Assembly: GCF_001949145.1 (NCBI RefSeq)
Contig: NW_019091416.1
Location: forward strand, 1,884,782-1,948,781
Length of the DNA: 64,000 nucleotides
Direction of reading: 5' to 3'
Source: Acanthaster planci
Taxonomy: Eukaryota; Echinodermata; Asteroidea; Valvatida; Acanthasteridae
This document shows positions 47,700 through 60,231 of the stretch, piece by piece. The first letter of the stretch is position 1, and every line of letters starts with the position of its first letter. The notes beneath the pieces are model-generated. The model was not told the DNA's origin and did no database searches. It saw nothing but the letters and a program-made list of their open reading frames with translations. The position numbers and the translations under genes were made by a program.

Positions 47700-47914
47700 C
47701 GGTTCGTAAGTGTGACGTCACTTAAGTTTAAACATGGAGGTAGGAAAATAACCACGCCAAATGCACACGTGCACTGCACATGGAGTAACATGCATTGATT
47801 GCTGTTTACGTGGAATCATGGAACCGGAAGTTAACACGCAACTTCTGCGATCGTCCAATGGGAGCCTGCAAATCGTGGCGTGTCTGTCTTTGTGACGAAG
47901 TCACTTACGAACCA
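47700..47914. mobile_element. MITE with GGTTCGTAAGTG ends, about 215 bp
   Basis: The left end ggttcgtaagtgtgacgtca and the right end gtgacgaagtcacttacgaa (then cc) are inverted repeats over about 24 bp. It carries CpG-bearing sequence inside an otherwise CpG-poor region, suggesting a fairly recent arrival. No coding content. Confidence 0.6.
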
Positions 47915-50900
47915 GATAGGGTATATCTGCTGCTTTAATATCACAGTCATGTTTTTCCTACATGTGGCTGCTAAAACTATGGTTAGTGATCGGTACAATT
48001 CAGTGTAAAAATCCCATGCAGCTCTCAGAACAGCAGATAATGATACACGTACTGCTACATTCTAAATGAAAATACAACCCCATTTAAAATTACTGGGACA
48101 AATGTTCATTTGAACAAATCTGAAGTAAAATCGAAAATCAACCAAAAGGTGATATTTCTGCAAAAACTCTGGCTGCCCATACAAGTTGTAAGCAAAATGA
48201 GAGTGGTCTGTACTCCTACAGGGATTACTGCATATAGTTGGACCCAGAAACCACATGTACTGCTCCTTGACTCTTTCCATAGTATAAATCCTCTGATCTC
48301 GCCTAATTAACTTCTGTCTATTCCCTTCAGGAGCACCGGTCTTCCTTCAAAGCAATTAACTTACAAGCAATTACTTGGTCTAATCACATCCTAGAACTTT
48401 TATGGCCACAGGGCAAGAAATTTGTGAATAAAATATGCCCAACAGCCCATCAGAAAAGAGGCGATGCTGCTGGCCATCAATAACCATTCTTCAATTATTC
48501 AAATATGGAGCTCGCCAATATTTTTGCTCTCAAAGCACATAGCAACACTGATTTATGACGGATCAAAGGCGGTTGCTTTGATAAAACTTGCCGGGCTTTT
48601 CATCTTGCAGAGAGTCAACTTTGTCCTAGGAGGTTATATTTTGCTCATGGGGCTGGTGTTCGTCCCCAAGGCAGGAAATGACTGCAACTATTTCTATTTC
48701 CCTCTAGCTGGAGCTGGTTCATGAGAAGTACCACTGGGAAACTTCCTATACCAAGCTGAAATCAGCTCAAAAAATGTCAAAAGCCAAACTGTGTACTTGG
48801 ACTTGTTTTTGCTAAGCGAAACTGCTATGTTCTTAAAATCATATCATTGCAACTAATTTTGAAGATTTTCGGGGAGGTAGGTATACTGTGCATTATGTCG
48901 GAAAGCATATAAGTTATAGTAAAGTGTCATTATTTTCTATATAACCACTAATTTGCCATGAGACAGCGAACAATGAGGCCGTGTACATGCACATTATGTA
49001 GGCCTCTACGTTAAAGTTAACTTGCACGCAGAGCAGAAATGAAAAGGAAACAGGCCAACTTGAGCATGTTACATTTGTCTATCATCAATCTGCATCCAGC
49101 ACTTGGGACCTAGATCAAATTCTTGGGGTTGCCAGGAGATAGAATCAGTAATTTCCCCAAACTAGAGTATCATGCTTGGTGATAATCTGATTACCTTGGA
49201 ATCAATGGAATGATTGATACTGATGAAAGCCACACACAGAATTTACGTAAAGCTTGGTCTAGCCTCATGACTGCAATTTTAGAATCAAATCCTTGGTGCC
49301 ATGATGTGATGAAACATCAGGCCAGTTCTGCATTTCTCCTGTGCAAATTACACATGTATACAGGTACATCTCACCATACTCTTTGGAAGTCAAATTCAAC
49401 ATTTTCCTAAGTCGGGGTGCTAGCTCTGTCCAAATTGGTAAATCCTTGTTTTTCCCACACAACTGATACACTGATCTTGGTCTTCTTCCTCCAGAACTTT
49501 GGCCGGGGGGATCAAAAAATCAACTCTTGTCCTGAATTAAGAATATCTGGAGATCACTGCACTATGGAAGCAGGTTGCTATGGGTGCATAAAAAGAGAGG
49601 ACAGGAAGTCTGTTAGAATGCAAATGCATGGCTCCTGCGCTAACAAAATGGTATCTCATCAGGCCGTAGACAAATTTTAGATGCCTGAGTTACCAGGGAG
49701 GAATTCTTTTCTTTAAAATCAATGTTATTCCCACAACAAATACACATAGAGAAATTGGAATTCCATCGAAGAAGAGGAAAGCCTGGAAGCAAATACTTTT
49801 TGAAGCACTCTGAATGTAGAACTAACAAAATCCACAAGCAGCAATCAAGTGAGTAGGGCATGATGAACATGTCTCATTTCTTTTTAGTAAAAGGTTTGAA
49901 TTCAATGGATCTGAGTGTAGAAACTGTTGAGCAGGGACGATCTTTTGCTCAGCTAGATCAGCTAAGAGACAACAAAATGTGTGATGTGATTTGCGAAACC
50001 CTTCACATGGTGAGTTTTGTCCTTTTGGCACATATCAACTTCAAATAGATCTGGACACTGTCCTGTTCCCAAAACTGTTTAATGCATGTTTCTAGACAAC
50101 CTAGATTGATGTTGTAGCCAACCTAAAATCATAAATGTAATATATCTGATTATTTTGAAAGTTATATGCACTCAATGACAAAGCTCACCAAGTGAAGGGT
50201 TTTCGCAGATGTACATCACATACATGTATCTTCCACTTTGACTAGTTCAGCCTTAAGTTTGTCCATTACAATGTGTGTTGCTTGAGATGAAACTATTCCC
50301 ATTTGCACTTATTAATGAATATCTCCATTTGCACTTGTTTTAGTCTTGATCTTTACTGTCTCCTCTATGCAAATCGGTGGTGCTTTGGGTCCCTTGGGTT
50401 TTAAAACATCATGTTCCACATCACATCCCACATCACAGTAGGCAATAATTGTTAAGTGAGCCATGGCAAACTGTGATGGCACACATCCTCCAAATGTTAC
50501 ACACTGAATGAAAAAAAAGGACATACACTTCATCTTTGTTTCTTGATGTTAACAAATACACAAACTTTGGTATGCATGTCTGGAATATCTTTGGGGGATC
50601 GACTGTGCCCAAGGTCAAGCAATGTTGGCATGCATCAGCCAAGATAAATGCATCAAGTTACAGCCACGACCCAGGGGCCCCCACACGTATGCCACTTCAA
50701 AGCCACCATCGTCTTGATCCCTGGCTCATCATTTTGCATTAAGAGGGGGTAATAACGATTAAGGGGCCCCCCGCTACAGTATCAGGAGCTCTTGATGAGC
50801 ATCGTACCAAATGAATACCATGCAGTCTCCTTCTTGGCAAGGAGTACATTGGATACCAATGGCCCTGAGGTCTTTGCTTTTAAATAAAGCTTTTAAAGCA

Positions 50901-52552
50901 AGGACAGGTGATCGAGTGTCAAGTATGAACAATCACAGCTGATTCACTTCCCTGATGGAAGCACAATCTCCATTGACCATCACAAGATGCAACGAAACTA
51001 GCCTGTCAATTCCTGTCAGAAAATGTTCGACAGTACCCCGTTGAATGTACATATTGATGTCAGCTCATTCTCATTAGTTTCTGAAACTTTTCTTGAGAAG
51101 CTGCTGTCAGTATTTCAAAAATCAGGCAAAAGTCATGTCTGTCTTTTGGGGGAGTGGGAGGATGCTTTGCAATTCTGACTTAAATCCTCTCAAATTATCT
51201 TCAAATTACCGGCATCTATATCCATCTCCTCTATTTTGTCAGCACAGCAGATCATCTCTACTGGGAAGGATTCTGGAGGAATGTCAAATGGAGCCTCAGG
51301 TGTATTTTTCCCCCCAAAACAACAACCTACTCAGGCTTAGTTGCTACAGTTGGAACGAATCTAATTGCACGCTCTTCAACTCAGATTTTGTGCCACCTGC
51401 ATGGCCATCTAGTGGAAGGGAATGTTATTCTTGGCGATTATAGAATATGTTTCTGTCAAAACAGCAGTACAAGTAGAGGTCAGCGACATGTTTCACTTCT
51501 TCCCCTGCTCACTGGCATTCGAATAACATTGGTGGCTGCCATGGCAGTGAAGGGCCATGTACAAGTACCGGTATATCGATTTTGATGACCGTATCGCAAT
51601 TTAGCGTTGAGATTTTAACTCCAACAAACATTACTGTCAGCACAGCTGGCACATTTTCTGGTGATCGTGCGCCAGGCTTCTAGATTTAAAAATAAAAAAA
51701 TCCTGGGAAGTTTAATCAGGGCAGATGTTCAAACAAATAGCCGTACTTCAACCCCCTTTGGCTTGCAATTTTTAAGTCACAGTCTTCACTCTCTCGGCCT
51801 CCTTACTTTGTATTCATAGTATGACAGACTACAGGTGGCCTAATTAATGCACTGTACCATCAGTAGTGGCACCCTGTCATTAACTGCACCTTGAAGAGCC
51901 TCTTAAATTTAAACTCAAAATAGTAAATTGGAATTCTAACCTGGAAGAGGGTTTTGAAGTTCATACCCTTTCAGTATTGCAATGAGTTGACAGATACAAT
52001 AGCAGGCATTTTTCCTTACTGAGACAGTGGATAACCTACATGTATAAATACTGCCAAGTACAAAATTCTTCTTGCTACTCCAGATTAACATGGAGCTCTA
52101 GTGTTCTATCCAATGCACAGTAAATGCCTCAAACAAGAGTGAGTTCCAGAAGAATGCGCTATAAAGCGGCAGTTTTTTTTTTCCGATGTTACGAATGAAT
52201 AAGAAATGTGGTGCTGTAGCTAATGATACAGTTGGAGGGAATCCCAAAGTATTCCTTGCAGATTGATGTCTCATGAAAGTTTCACTGGTTTTCAGTTTAA
52301 TTGGTTTCTTGATGCCAGTGGCATATGCAACTACTTAGGTTTTTACTCGCGGCACCTGGCACCTCGCATTTTAAATTTTGTTTCTGTTTTATCACGGTCT
52401 ACCTTCTTCCAATTGAAACATGTGCATCAGATATCCTTTCCAACAGAGCCGATTCTTTACGGATAATGTGTTGGCTTCAAAAACGAAAAAGTCTGAACAG
52501 TCCAGCACAAAGCCATGATGTCTGCATGTACAGATAGAGCTGGTTGGATACA
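47915..52552. other. CpG-poor stretch, no exon assigned
   Basis: By hand count only about 2-5 CpG per 480 bp (50101-50580 and 48001-48480), with matching excess of TpG and CpA. Several short frames are open, but none has convincing splice sites or a domain. The most likely content is intronic DNA of a methylated gene. Confidence 0.4.
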
Positions 52553-52640
52553 GGCACCGGTAGCTCAGTTGTTTCAGTGGTGCATAATGAGAGAGGTTGC
52601 TTATGCTTTCAAGCCTAAAACCATACATTTTGTTCTTTCA
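52553..52640 (+). repeat. Possible tRNA-derived SINE head
   Basis: An A-box-like TAGCTCAGTTG (52561-52571) is followed about 37 bp later by a B-box-like GCTTTCAAGCC (52606-52616), preceded by a tRNA-like ggcaccgg. No cloverleaf can be completed, so it is read as a SINE or tRNA-pseudogene fragment. The body after 52625 is not recognised. Confidence 0.4.
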
Positions 52641-53050
52641 GACCGACAAAGAGATAAAGAAAAAATACACAGTAATGCAAGTTAATGCTCTGTAGTGTCT
52701 GGTACCTTTGAGACAGGAACTTCACTGTTAATTGCTTGGGTAGGCTGAAACACCAAGACTACTAACTTATTACTGAGGAAAATTTCCAGTGCAGTTAACA
52801 CACTTTCTAGGAATGGCTTATTTCAAGTACAAGACTGGACACTGATACTGCATCATATTGAATCAATTTGGCATTATGAATTTTGAAAAAAATAGATGAC
52901 AATGTTTGTGACATTTTGATCAGAGGTTCAGAGATTTAAAAAAAGCAGCTAATGGCCAGTAGCCGTAGCCGTAGGAGTTCCTGTGATATCTGAATAGGTC
53001 TGGGGTAAAAAATGGAGCCCATTACCATGTGACGTGGCCTTGGGCAAACA

Positions 53051-53136
53051 TTAACCCTAAAAGAGCCAGAGGGAGGGGTAGACCCCCCCTCCCCACTGTG
53101 AGATGGGCCAAAATAACGTGGCTCTTTTAGGGTTTA
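53051..53136. mobile_element. 86-bp MITE with AACCCTAAAAGAGCCA ends
   Basis: AACCCTAAAAGAGCCA (53053-53068) and TGGCTCTTTTAGGGTT (53119-53134) are perfect 16-bp inverted repeats around a G-rich/C-rich centre. The outer bases TTA- and -TTTA hint at a 3-bp TTA/TWA target. Confidence 0.65.
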
Positions 53137-55268
53137 TATGTCTCTGGCCTCTTTCCATCCCCAGTGTCATCAGGTAAGTATCAGGGGGGAAGTCTAACTG
53201 AATCATGAACTCGTTTTTGCACTAATGACTGCCTGGAGACAGACCCAAGCCCAAGGAGGATGTGATGCCTGTGTGGAAAACGAGCTGTGAGTCGCTAAAG
53301 CCACTTCTGGGCAATGGGCCTTCAAAAGAAATTTTAATAGGGACGCCAAAATGACTAGTGCATCAAAACAAAGAGCTGTGCTTGCCCTTTTGCAAACAGA
53401 CTGCAACAACATTACTGGAAGAATGATGGCCTTATGACTCTTTTCAACACAGCAGGTCACAAATGGACTGTTTAACTGACTTCACCCCAGCTAAGCACAT
53501 AGTGTGTGGACACATTTGGGTTGTCATCTTAATAACATGTTGCACAAGACGATAAGAGCCACTTTAACTTTGCTTTTTGCAATCCATCCTTTTATCGGTC
53601 CCACACACGCCCCCACTGCAAACTGCCAAGAGAGACAAACACATGCACTCGTCCTTAACCAATCACTGAATAAATATTGAGCAGAACCAAGGTGAGACAA
53701 AGTCCAAGTACATACCTCAGGGAAGTTTGCAAATGACGAGAGGGAGTGGCGAAAAGTGGGAATCACAAATTTTCGAAGCGCATGACTTGCAAGTGCACAG
53801 AAGGAAATGACTGAAGAAATGCAGGACAAAGTTTTACGAGGTGTCCCCATGACCCTTGCTTTTTGCTCGTTTTCCAAAATACATCAACACTGGCATGCAC
53901 CATATGCTCCATCACGCCAGGGAAAATAGACCTGTTTACAACAGCTGTGAAATACTTGAAAACGTACATTTATCTTCACATGCCATTTCTAAGTATCTCC
54001 AGGCTCTTGTTGGTTCTTTGGTTGAAGCTATATCTAAGCAAAATAGTCAGGTTTTGTCCGGCAGAAAAGGGTGTAATAAATCTTCTTGAGCACAAAAAAG
54101 GTGCCAGACTTTGTTTTATTTTGTAGGTAATCTGATCATTTTTTTGGTGGCTTCCGAGTTGTTTCTAGCCCAAGGCTATCCTGCTTCCCCTATGGTATGT
54201 CCCATATATCGCGATGTAATTCAAATACAGAATCATTCGAGTAATGTTGCTGCTGCTTATTTCCACCAGCAAAATCCCTCATACTGTTTGAATCTTGATT
54301 TCAAAGGATAAGAGTTTCACAGCCTATAAATACTCAAAACAGGAAAGATCCTGGGGGGGGGAGGTGCCTTCCAAATGGATAGGCCAAACTAATCATTTGC
54401 AGATTTAGTTGCTCACACAGGTTTCCTGTAAAATAGTCAACACACTAATACACTTTATGGATGTTTTCATGTCTGTTGGTAATTTTCTCTCTCATGGTTT
54501 TAAATTTGATTTCCCTCTTTAAATATTGAAACAGTTTTGGTTTGAAAATTGGGTTTGGTAGTGACAAGGGACTGTTTTTCTATGTGGCAGTACAGGGCAA
54601 TACAGGCCTGTGTGCTAGAACTTTGTTCACTTGACTTTTACAGGTGGAGTTTACAATGGGAAGATGTATATTTATTAATGGAGTGCACTTAATGTTTTGC
54701 TGCAAATAGAACTTTACTAACTTAATCCTGTGGGACTTCAAAGCATGATCTTGACCATTCTTACAAGTGTCGGAATCTTAAGTACTCAACAATTTAGATT
54801 ATCTGTATCAGCTTGCTGATTTGAGTCCACTAGCAGCACGTATCAAAGTCAACAACTGTGGCTGCTGGGAGGAAGTAAATCATATTTTAAAAGACAAAAT
54901 AAATGACGTTGACGTAAGGCTATCCAAACTCTGTTCACATGGCATTTACACAGGTCCCCCAAAAACACTCCTGAGAAAGAAATGCATAAAAACTAAAGTT
55001 TGAAGCAAAAATGAAGAAGACAAAAGAAAGAAGGGGAGAGAGGGAAGGGGAGAGCAAAAACATAAAATACAAACCTGCTGCAAACCACTGGCATTTGCTG
55101 GGTTAAGTGACCTAAAATGTACCAATCAAAAAAAATCAGACGGCTTGATGCTCTATCCTAGCAGAATATGAAAAACGTAACAAAAAGAAAAAACACAAAA
55201 ACAAACAAAACTAATTTACATCAATTATTGAGTTTACAAAAAAGAGCGATATACATGCCCTTGAGGAG
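53137..55268. other. CpG-poor stretch with a weak exon candidate
   Basis: At about 53922-54052 the plus strand reads a coding-like segment (contains NSCEILENVHLSSHAISKYL) between a possible acceptor (cacgccag) and CAG/GTTTTG. Both splice sites are weak and no family is recognised. A purine-only tract of about 45 bases lies near 55009-55057. Confidence 0.3.
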
Positions 55269-55274
55269 TTTATT
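55269..55274 (-). terminator. Polyadenylation signal AATAAA (minus strand)
   Basis: AATAAA on the minus strand, 52 bp after the stop codon of the candidate terminal exon 55326-55549. Its position suits a short 3' UTR; the hexamer alone would be weak evidence in AT-rich DNA. Confidence 0.35.
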
Positions 55275-55325
55275 TCTGTGTGAACTAGAGTAAGCAATTA
55301 TGGGGAAAGTTTAAGTGAGTTTGAC

Positions 55326-55549
55326 CTATCCCCTTTCAACCTCAAAACTCAAGTAGCCTCCACATATCAAAGGCAAGAGCATTACAAAGGCAACCAAATG
55401 CAAGCACAAAGTTAACAACATGTTGAGATCAGTTGCCAGGTTTTCTGCCCTTTTGGATCCAATTAGTTTGCCTTCTACGCACACTGCACTCTTGCCCGTT
55501 GCATTAGGCTCCCGATTCATCATACTCTTCACCTTTTCAAGTCTCCCTC
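55326..55549 (-). CDS. Candidate terminal exon, C-terminal membrane anchor
   Basis: On the minus strand a strong acceptor (catttgtttttcactttag/GA) opens a frame of 73 full codons ending in TAG at 55326, with AATAAA 52 bp further on. The peptide has a charged first half (RLEKVKSMMNREPNATGKSA and onward) and, near its end, one hydrophobic segment of about 24 residues (LNMLLTLCLHLVAFVMLLPL and ICGGY), then FEVERG. This fits the C-terminus of a tail-anchored or single-pass membrane protein. No family is recognised. It lies in the CpG-depleted compartment, as exons of methylated housekeeping genes often do. A donor-like AAAAG/GTGAAG 18 bases in could instead make a microexon. The upstream exon is not identified. 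Confidence 0.4.
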
Positions 55550-57886
55550 CTAAAGTGAAAAACAAATGCAGGAGATGTCATCTGTGACTTCTTCTGTGGT
55601 TTCAGAAAACACGGCACCCTTCTCGTGAATCTCCTTGAGTACACAGATGCAGGATCTGATAAAAGGGACCAATCTTCGCTCTACTGACACAATGCTTTTC
55701 CCCAGCCCATAAAAGAGCGTCATTGTAAATTGACTCGGTCTCCCTGCACAATTTAAGCAAACACCGGCTGGTAAGGCAGGAGCAAGTTATCCCAGTAACA
55801 GATTACCATCTGTCTGCGTAGACTGCAGACTGTGAGCTGAACCACAGTGCAAGAAGAAGATTTCCTGTGACAGGAATCAGAAGGAATAGCGCCAGCTTGC
55901 TCACAATGGCAACAATGGCAAATCAGATAAATATTGGGAGCTTCAAAAGGCGCTCTCAAATGGCAGACAATGCAAAGCTCTTTGTTGAATAACTCAAAAC
56001 AGAAGTGCCTTCGTCAGTCCCAGAGTCATTGTTTACCGTCATTATCAAAATCTACTTTCTCTTTGGTAGCCAAGACGTCACAGTGACGGGTAAGAATTGG
56101 GGGAATGACGGATGATCGTGGGGCTGGGGGAGAGGGATTTTGACAGAGTTGTTGACTTGAGTAACTGACTCAGACTTGAGTCAGTTACTCAAGTCACCAT
56201 CACCTTGACTGGAGACTTGACTTGACCTGACTTGAACAAATTTGACAACTTTTATTGAAATAAATAATGTACAGGAAAAATGAACATCTAGAAACTTCCA
56301 TGAGCTAACCATCCCATAAAGTTTGCTTTCATTATGCAGATTTTTGTAATAAGAAACTGTCGTAAGAGCATTTTATGATGAAAAAAAATTAAGAAGAAAC
56401 TTGCTTTGCAAAATGTACATGTATATTAAAGTCACATCATCGATGAACGATGGCAGAACAAGAGAGCAGATATGTTCATGTATAATCATGTCACATAGGT
56501 TTGGAAAATTACTGGGGTCTGGGGACTTGTCTTGGGGAATAGCTACAGAGCTACAAAAACTAAAGCGCTGACTCATGTAGAAAATTACACCCCCTGGGTG
56601 CATTCATGTTTGTGCACAAACCTATGGAAAACTCCAAATTTTGTATGGTTTTTGTACAGCTATTTGCATATTTCTCTCTCCATTCTAACGGGATGCGTCA
56701 ATACCTAAAAACCTTAAATGCTCTATCAGTAAATGAGCATTTCATTTGTTCTGCATAAAATAACACAAACATCTGTATTGCAGCCTTGCCGTGACTTTCT
56801 AAATTGGATTATATTGGTACCCTATGCACGTTGCATTCAGATGGCAGAATTTGATATTTATTCTATCCGATTTCAAACGTTCACAAGCATGCACTTGGAT
56901 TCCAAATGTCTGCGCCCAGGACCGCGTCAAATTTCTCCGCCCCAAGGAGTAGAAGTTGTGATTAGACTCTTTTGAAAATAATCTTGGCAGCAAGCCGCTA
57001 GTGCTTGATAACGGATTGTGCACACCGCACCTGTGATGATACAATATTCAGATCAGCATGCTTGCATACACTTACGTCTTGGAAATCTCATTGGAGCAGT
57101 ATAACTTTTCAAAATTTGCTCTCTAGACTTTCCTACAAGTAAGGAACCAATGTTTATTGTCAGCAGCACAACTGTTGTAAATATATGCATGCACCAAGTG
57201 CAGAATTCAACTGTGATGTGAGGTGATTAAGGATGCTACATGTAATGGACCTTACTCCCAAGTCTGCCATATTGAATTGAAAGCAAGGGAACCTAAGTCT
57301 ATGAGAATAAAAATAAAAGCTCTCAAAGAAAGTTTCTTACAGATTAATTTTACTTACGATATATTGGTTTTACATTCGTCATGTATTACATTCAAATGGT
57401 TTAAGCAGCTTACAAAAAATGAAAGTTAGGCATGGAACCCAAAACACTTTGGCACCACCCTTTTTGATAGATTACATTGAATAAGATTCAGGAACACGAT
57501 CAAAAATGGCTTCCTTGTGAACAAGGTCGATTAGATATGTAAAACAGTGGTTCTCCCGTGCGTGACCACTAGTATTAAATGAGACGCTGCCATTTGTTCA
57601 AACATATTAATATTCACACAAACAGTCTAATATACATCAAATGGCTACTCCCTCATTGACACAAGATTCAAAGATAAAAGTGAGAACATGATGCGAGAAA
57701 GAAAAAAACAAAACAAAACCACAATTGCGCAAACAAGAGAGGGAATCCGCACTCAGAGATTTACAAAAACTAAATCACTGATTTACAGTGTCAACAAATT
57801 TCTTTTTAAAGACCCAATAAAGCCAATGAAGTATTGATGTCCTAGATCTTTAGCTTCCTTAAGTCAATAAAAATATATCTGCCTTG
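55550..57886. other. CpG-poor stretch, probably intronic
   Basis: No exon could be assigned. The main structure is the palindrome at 56154-56195. Short frames on either strand lack splice context. Confidence 0.35.
56154..56195. repeat. Perfect 18-bp-arm palindrome
   Basis: GACTTGAGTAACTGACTC (56154-56171) and its exact inverse (56178-56195) flank a 6-base loop. The arms hold AP-1-like TGACTCA/TGAGTCA heptamers. Immediately downstream is a short run of gacttgactt/cctgacttgaa repeats, so slippage of GACTT units may have built it. Confidence 0.8.
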
Positions 57887-57887
57887 A

Positions 57888-58110
57888 GCTGAAGTGCACC
57901 CCCATTGGCAAAAGAAAGACGTGGCTAAAAGCGGGTTCTTGCACGTGTTCTGCGTGTACGTAAAGACCATACATGCTATGAATTAGTTACGTGTACTCAG
58001 CATGCTCCGCGTCAAACACGCATATACTTGCGCGCCTCATCAGGCGCCCGTGCAGAGAGTACCAAAAAAAACCCCCGCACTCTTTTGTTCCGCTTGGAGC
58101 AGATACTGGT
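57888..58110 (+). repeat. GAAGTGCACCC / GCGCGTACTC repeat, CpG-bearing copy
   Basis: This begins gagctgaagtgcacccccat, continues with gcgggttcttgcacgtgttc, gcgtcaaacacgcatatact and cttgcgcgcctc, and ends near ttttgttccgcttgg. It matches 41610-41775, the 40236 fragment and the left arm at 1543-1656. It retains many CpG inside a CpG-depleted region, arguing for late insertion. Confidence 0.55.
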
Positions 58111-59837
58111 GGCTAGGCAATACTATTAATATGTGTTTGCGATCTCCAAGAGTCTGATCAGTGTACTTAAACTAATAAGTGCCATAAAATTGCATGTACA
58201 TAACTGGAAGTACAGCAATTGGAGACAGAAGTTGAGCTTATCCAAACCACTTTATCAAAATAAGCAAACATTTTAAAGTGCAAGTCCCAATAGATGCATG
58301 TATGTCCACCTTGTCGTCAATCATGATCGAAGTCATGAATAACTGAAAGCCTCATTTTAAGTCTAGACAATTTTCCACGCACTGATTGCTTGTAGACACT
58401 GGCATTTGTCAATAGTTATGAATAACACATACAGGAGAAAACAGAGTACGAAGAGGGCAGCAATTTGCGAAATACAACCCTGGAGCAAAGTGGAAAAATT
58501 GGCTTAGCCGACAAATGAAGAAGACTTGAGAAGCATACGCAGATGGCAAGGGAACCTGAATTTAACCTCCATGGTCAAGTAAACAGACAGGTACATGTAC
58601 TGGTATATCTAGGCAGGTAATGCTGCTCTTGCAGTCAGCAGTAATGAAGTGTTTGAGGGACATTTTCAAAAGTGTTTTAGAGAATTTCAAGAACCAAAAC
58701 CTCTCGGGTGAACTCTTTTTTAAAAATAAAATATCTGCTTATTTCATTGATCCTTTCATTCTGCAGAATAGAAAAGTGCCATCACACCAAATGACGTTCA
58801 CTTAGTATCTGGCTATCTTCAGTAGCTTGGAAAATTCACAATTACAAATCCTTCCACCCACCCCCCCAAAAAAACCCACAAGATATACTAAATACTCCAT
58901 TGTTTTATGTACAAGAAACACATAAACCACAGGTGTCCCACAAAAATCAGTAATTTGCACAGCTGAGAAGTGGCCCATAGATGCTTAGAGGATTGCTTTG
59001 GGCAAACATTAGGAGACACCCTGACAATCTTCTGAGCCGATAACCAGGTCAATCTTTCCGGACTGGCGAAAGAAGCTGATGAGAGCCTGGACATCTGTTT
59101 GCCGGAGGCAAGTCATTGCTTTGCATACACGTCCATGTAGGTTAAGGCAATAGTTATGAAATGTAACAAGGGGGCACGGGGTGGTGAAAAATATTTGCAG
59201 GGGTGATCTGTGATCTCTCCCGGAAGAGCAAAAACTTGAGGGACAAGAGATTGAAGTACAACTATTCGAGTAATGCGGCTTGAGGATTTCTTCAGGCAGT
59301 GAGAAAACATGTGCCAAGGTACTTTTCAGCTTATAGTTTCTTTGCAGGATTAAAAAACAATTCCTCTCACGTATACAGTATCAGGAACTGACATTTACTT
59401 CTCTTTTCTCTTCAGATGGGTGAGCAGTCCATACATGTACACCATTAAGCCATGCCCAAGAGCAGATCCAGAGGGGAAACACCCAGCACACACTTTATTT
59501 TCTGAATTTTTTTTGGGGGGGGGGCACCTTAAATTTCTTTTGCCCTAGCTTTTTGGTTTGCTCTCAATCGGATATTCAATAACTTAGGAAAATATGCAAG
59601 TTCCTCACTTCTTTTTTTCCTTCTTAGGATCACCTTAATCTTAGGGCACAGCCTTAGCACCCCCCTCCCCTTGGGGCACCCCTGCAGCTGCTACTGGCAC
59701 TCTTTAGTATATTCACTGGCACACCGCGAAATATTGAGGGAAGGCCATGTCTTTGCAAAGCAAAGAACCATTCTGTGGTTGAAACTCACTGTGTACAGGT
59801 TTGTGCACAACTCTGACCTATTTCTGTTCGCATGCAC
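58111..59837. other. CpG-poor stretch; no exon assigned
   Basis: Overlapping minus-strand frames at 59.0-59.3 kb include SSSRITRIVVLQSLVP and FSPPRAPLLHFI. They faintly recall the middle of piggyBac-type transposases, but are too short and diverged to annotate. A T/G homopolymer lies near 59505-59524. Confidence 0.3.
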
Positions 59838-59935
59838 ACTCTTTGCATGTGTGCTGGGTGCATGAAAGACTTCCCACCACCAACCTGTCTCCTCTTTGCC
59901 AGAGAGGGTGCACTTCAACTTGGGGAGGACAGGGA
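59838..59935 (-). repeat. GAAGTGCACCC repeat, inverse copy
   Basis: On the minus strand, gttgaagtgcaccctctctg then gcaaagaggag followed by ttcatgcacccagcacacat aligns with the first 90 bp of the 57888 copy. Diverged, CpG mostly lost. Confidence 0.4.
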
Positions 59936-60208
59936 GTGATGTGGTTGTGTACCATAGCCAAAGGTTGCTCATCTGTAACAGCCCTCTGAGCAACTGTGTC
60001 AGATATGTACATTGCATTTACAACTGCACGAAACATTGCCCCCTCCTCCCACAAATTCCCGGTTTCCCCCCTTCCCCAGGTGCACCCTAATAAAAAAACA
60101 GGGGAATAGATATTGAACAAGGCTAATAAAAAGTTGCCCCAAAAAACGCACCACTGAAAGCTGGTGCCCCCATAAGATGCTGGTGCCCCTTTGTGCCCCC
60201 CTCCCTCA

Positions 60209-60231
60209 GTAAAATCCTAGCTACGCCGCTG
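60209..60231 (-). mobile_element. hAT-like element end (GGCGTAGCTAGGATTTT)
   Basis: On the minus strand cagcggcgtagctaggattt (then t) is, from memory, a typical terminal sequence of widespread hAT-related repeats in deuterostomes. It is followed by ggtgcccc-type repeats over about 80 bp (60230 down to 60140). The opposite end was not found. Confidence 0.4.

Noticed and set aside
52553-52640. Functional tRNA gene
   Set aside because: A- and B-box-like sequences are present, but acceptor, D and anticodon stems cannot be folded; kept only as a SINE-like head.
59113-59310. Possible piggyBac transposase segment (IVVLQSLVP, FSPPRAPLLHF)
   Set aside because: The similarity is only impressionistic, the key acidic residue is absent, and the reading frame would have to shift.
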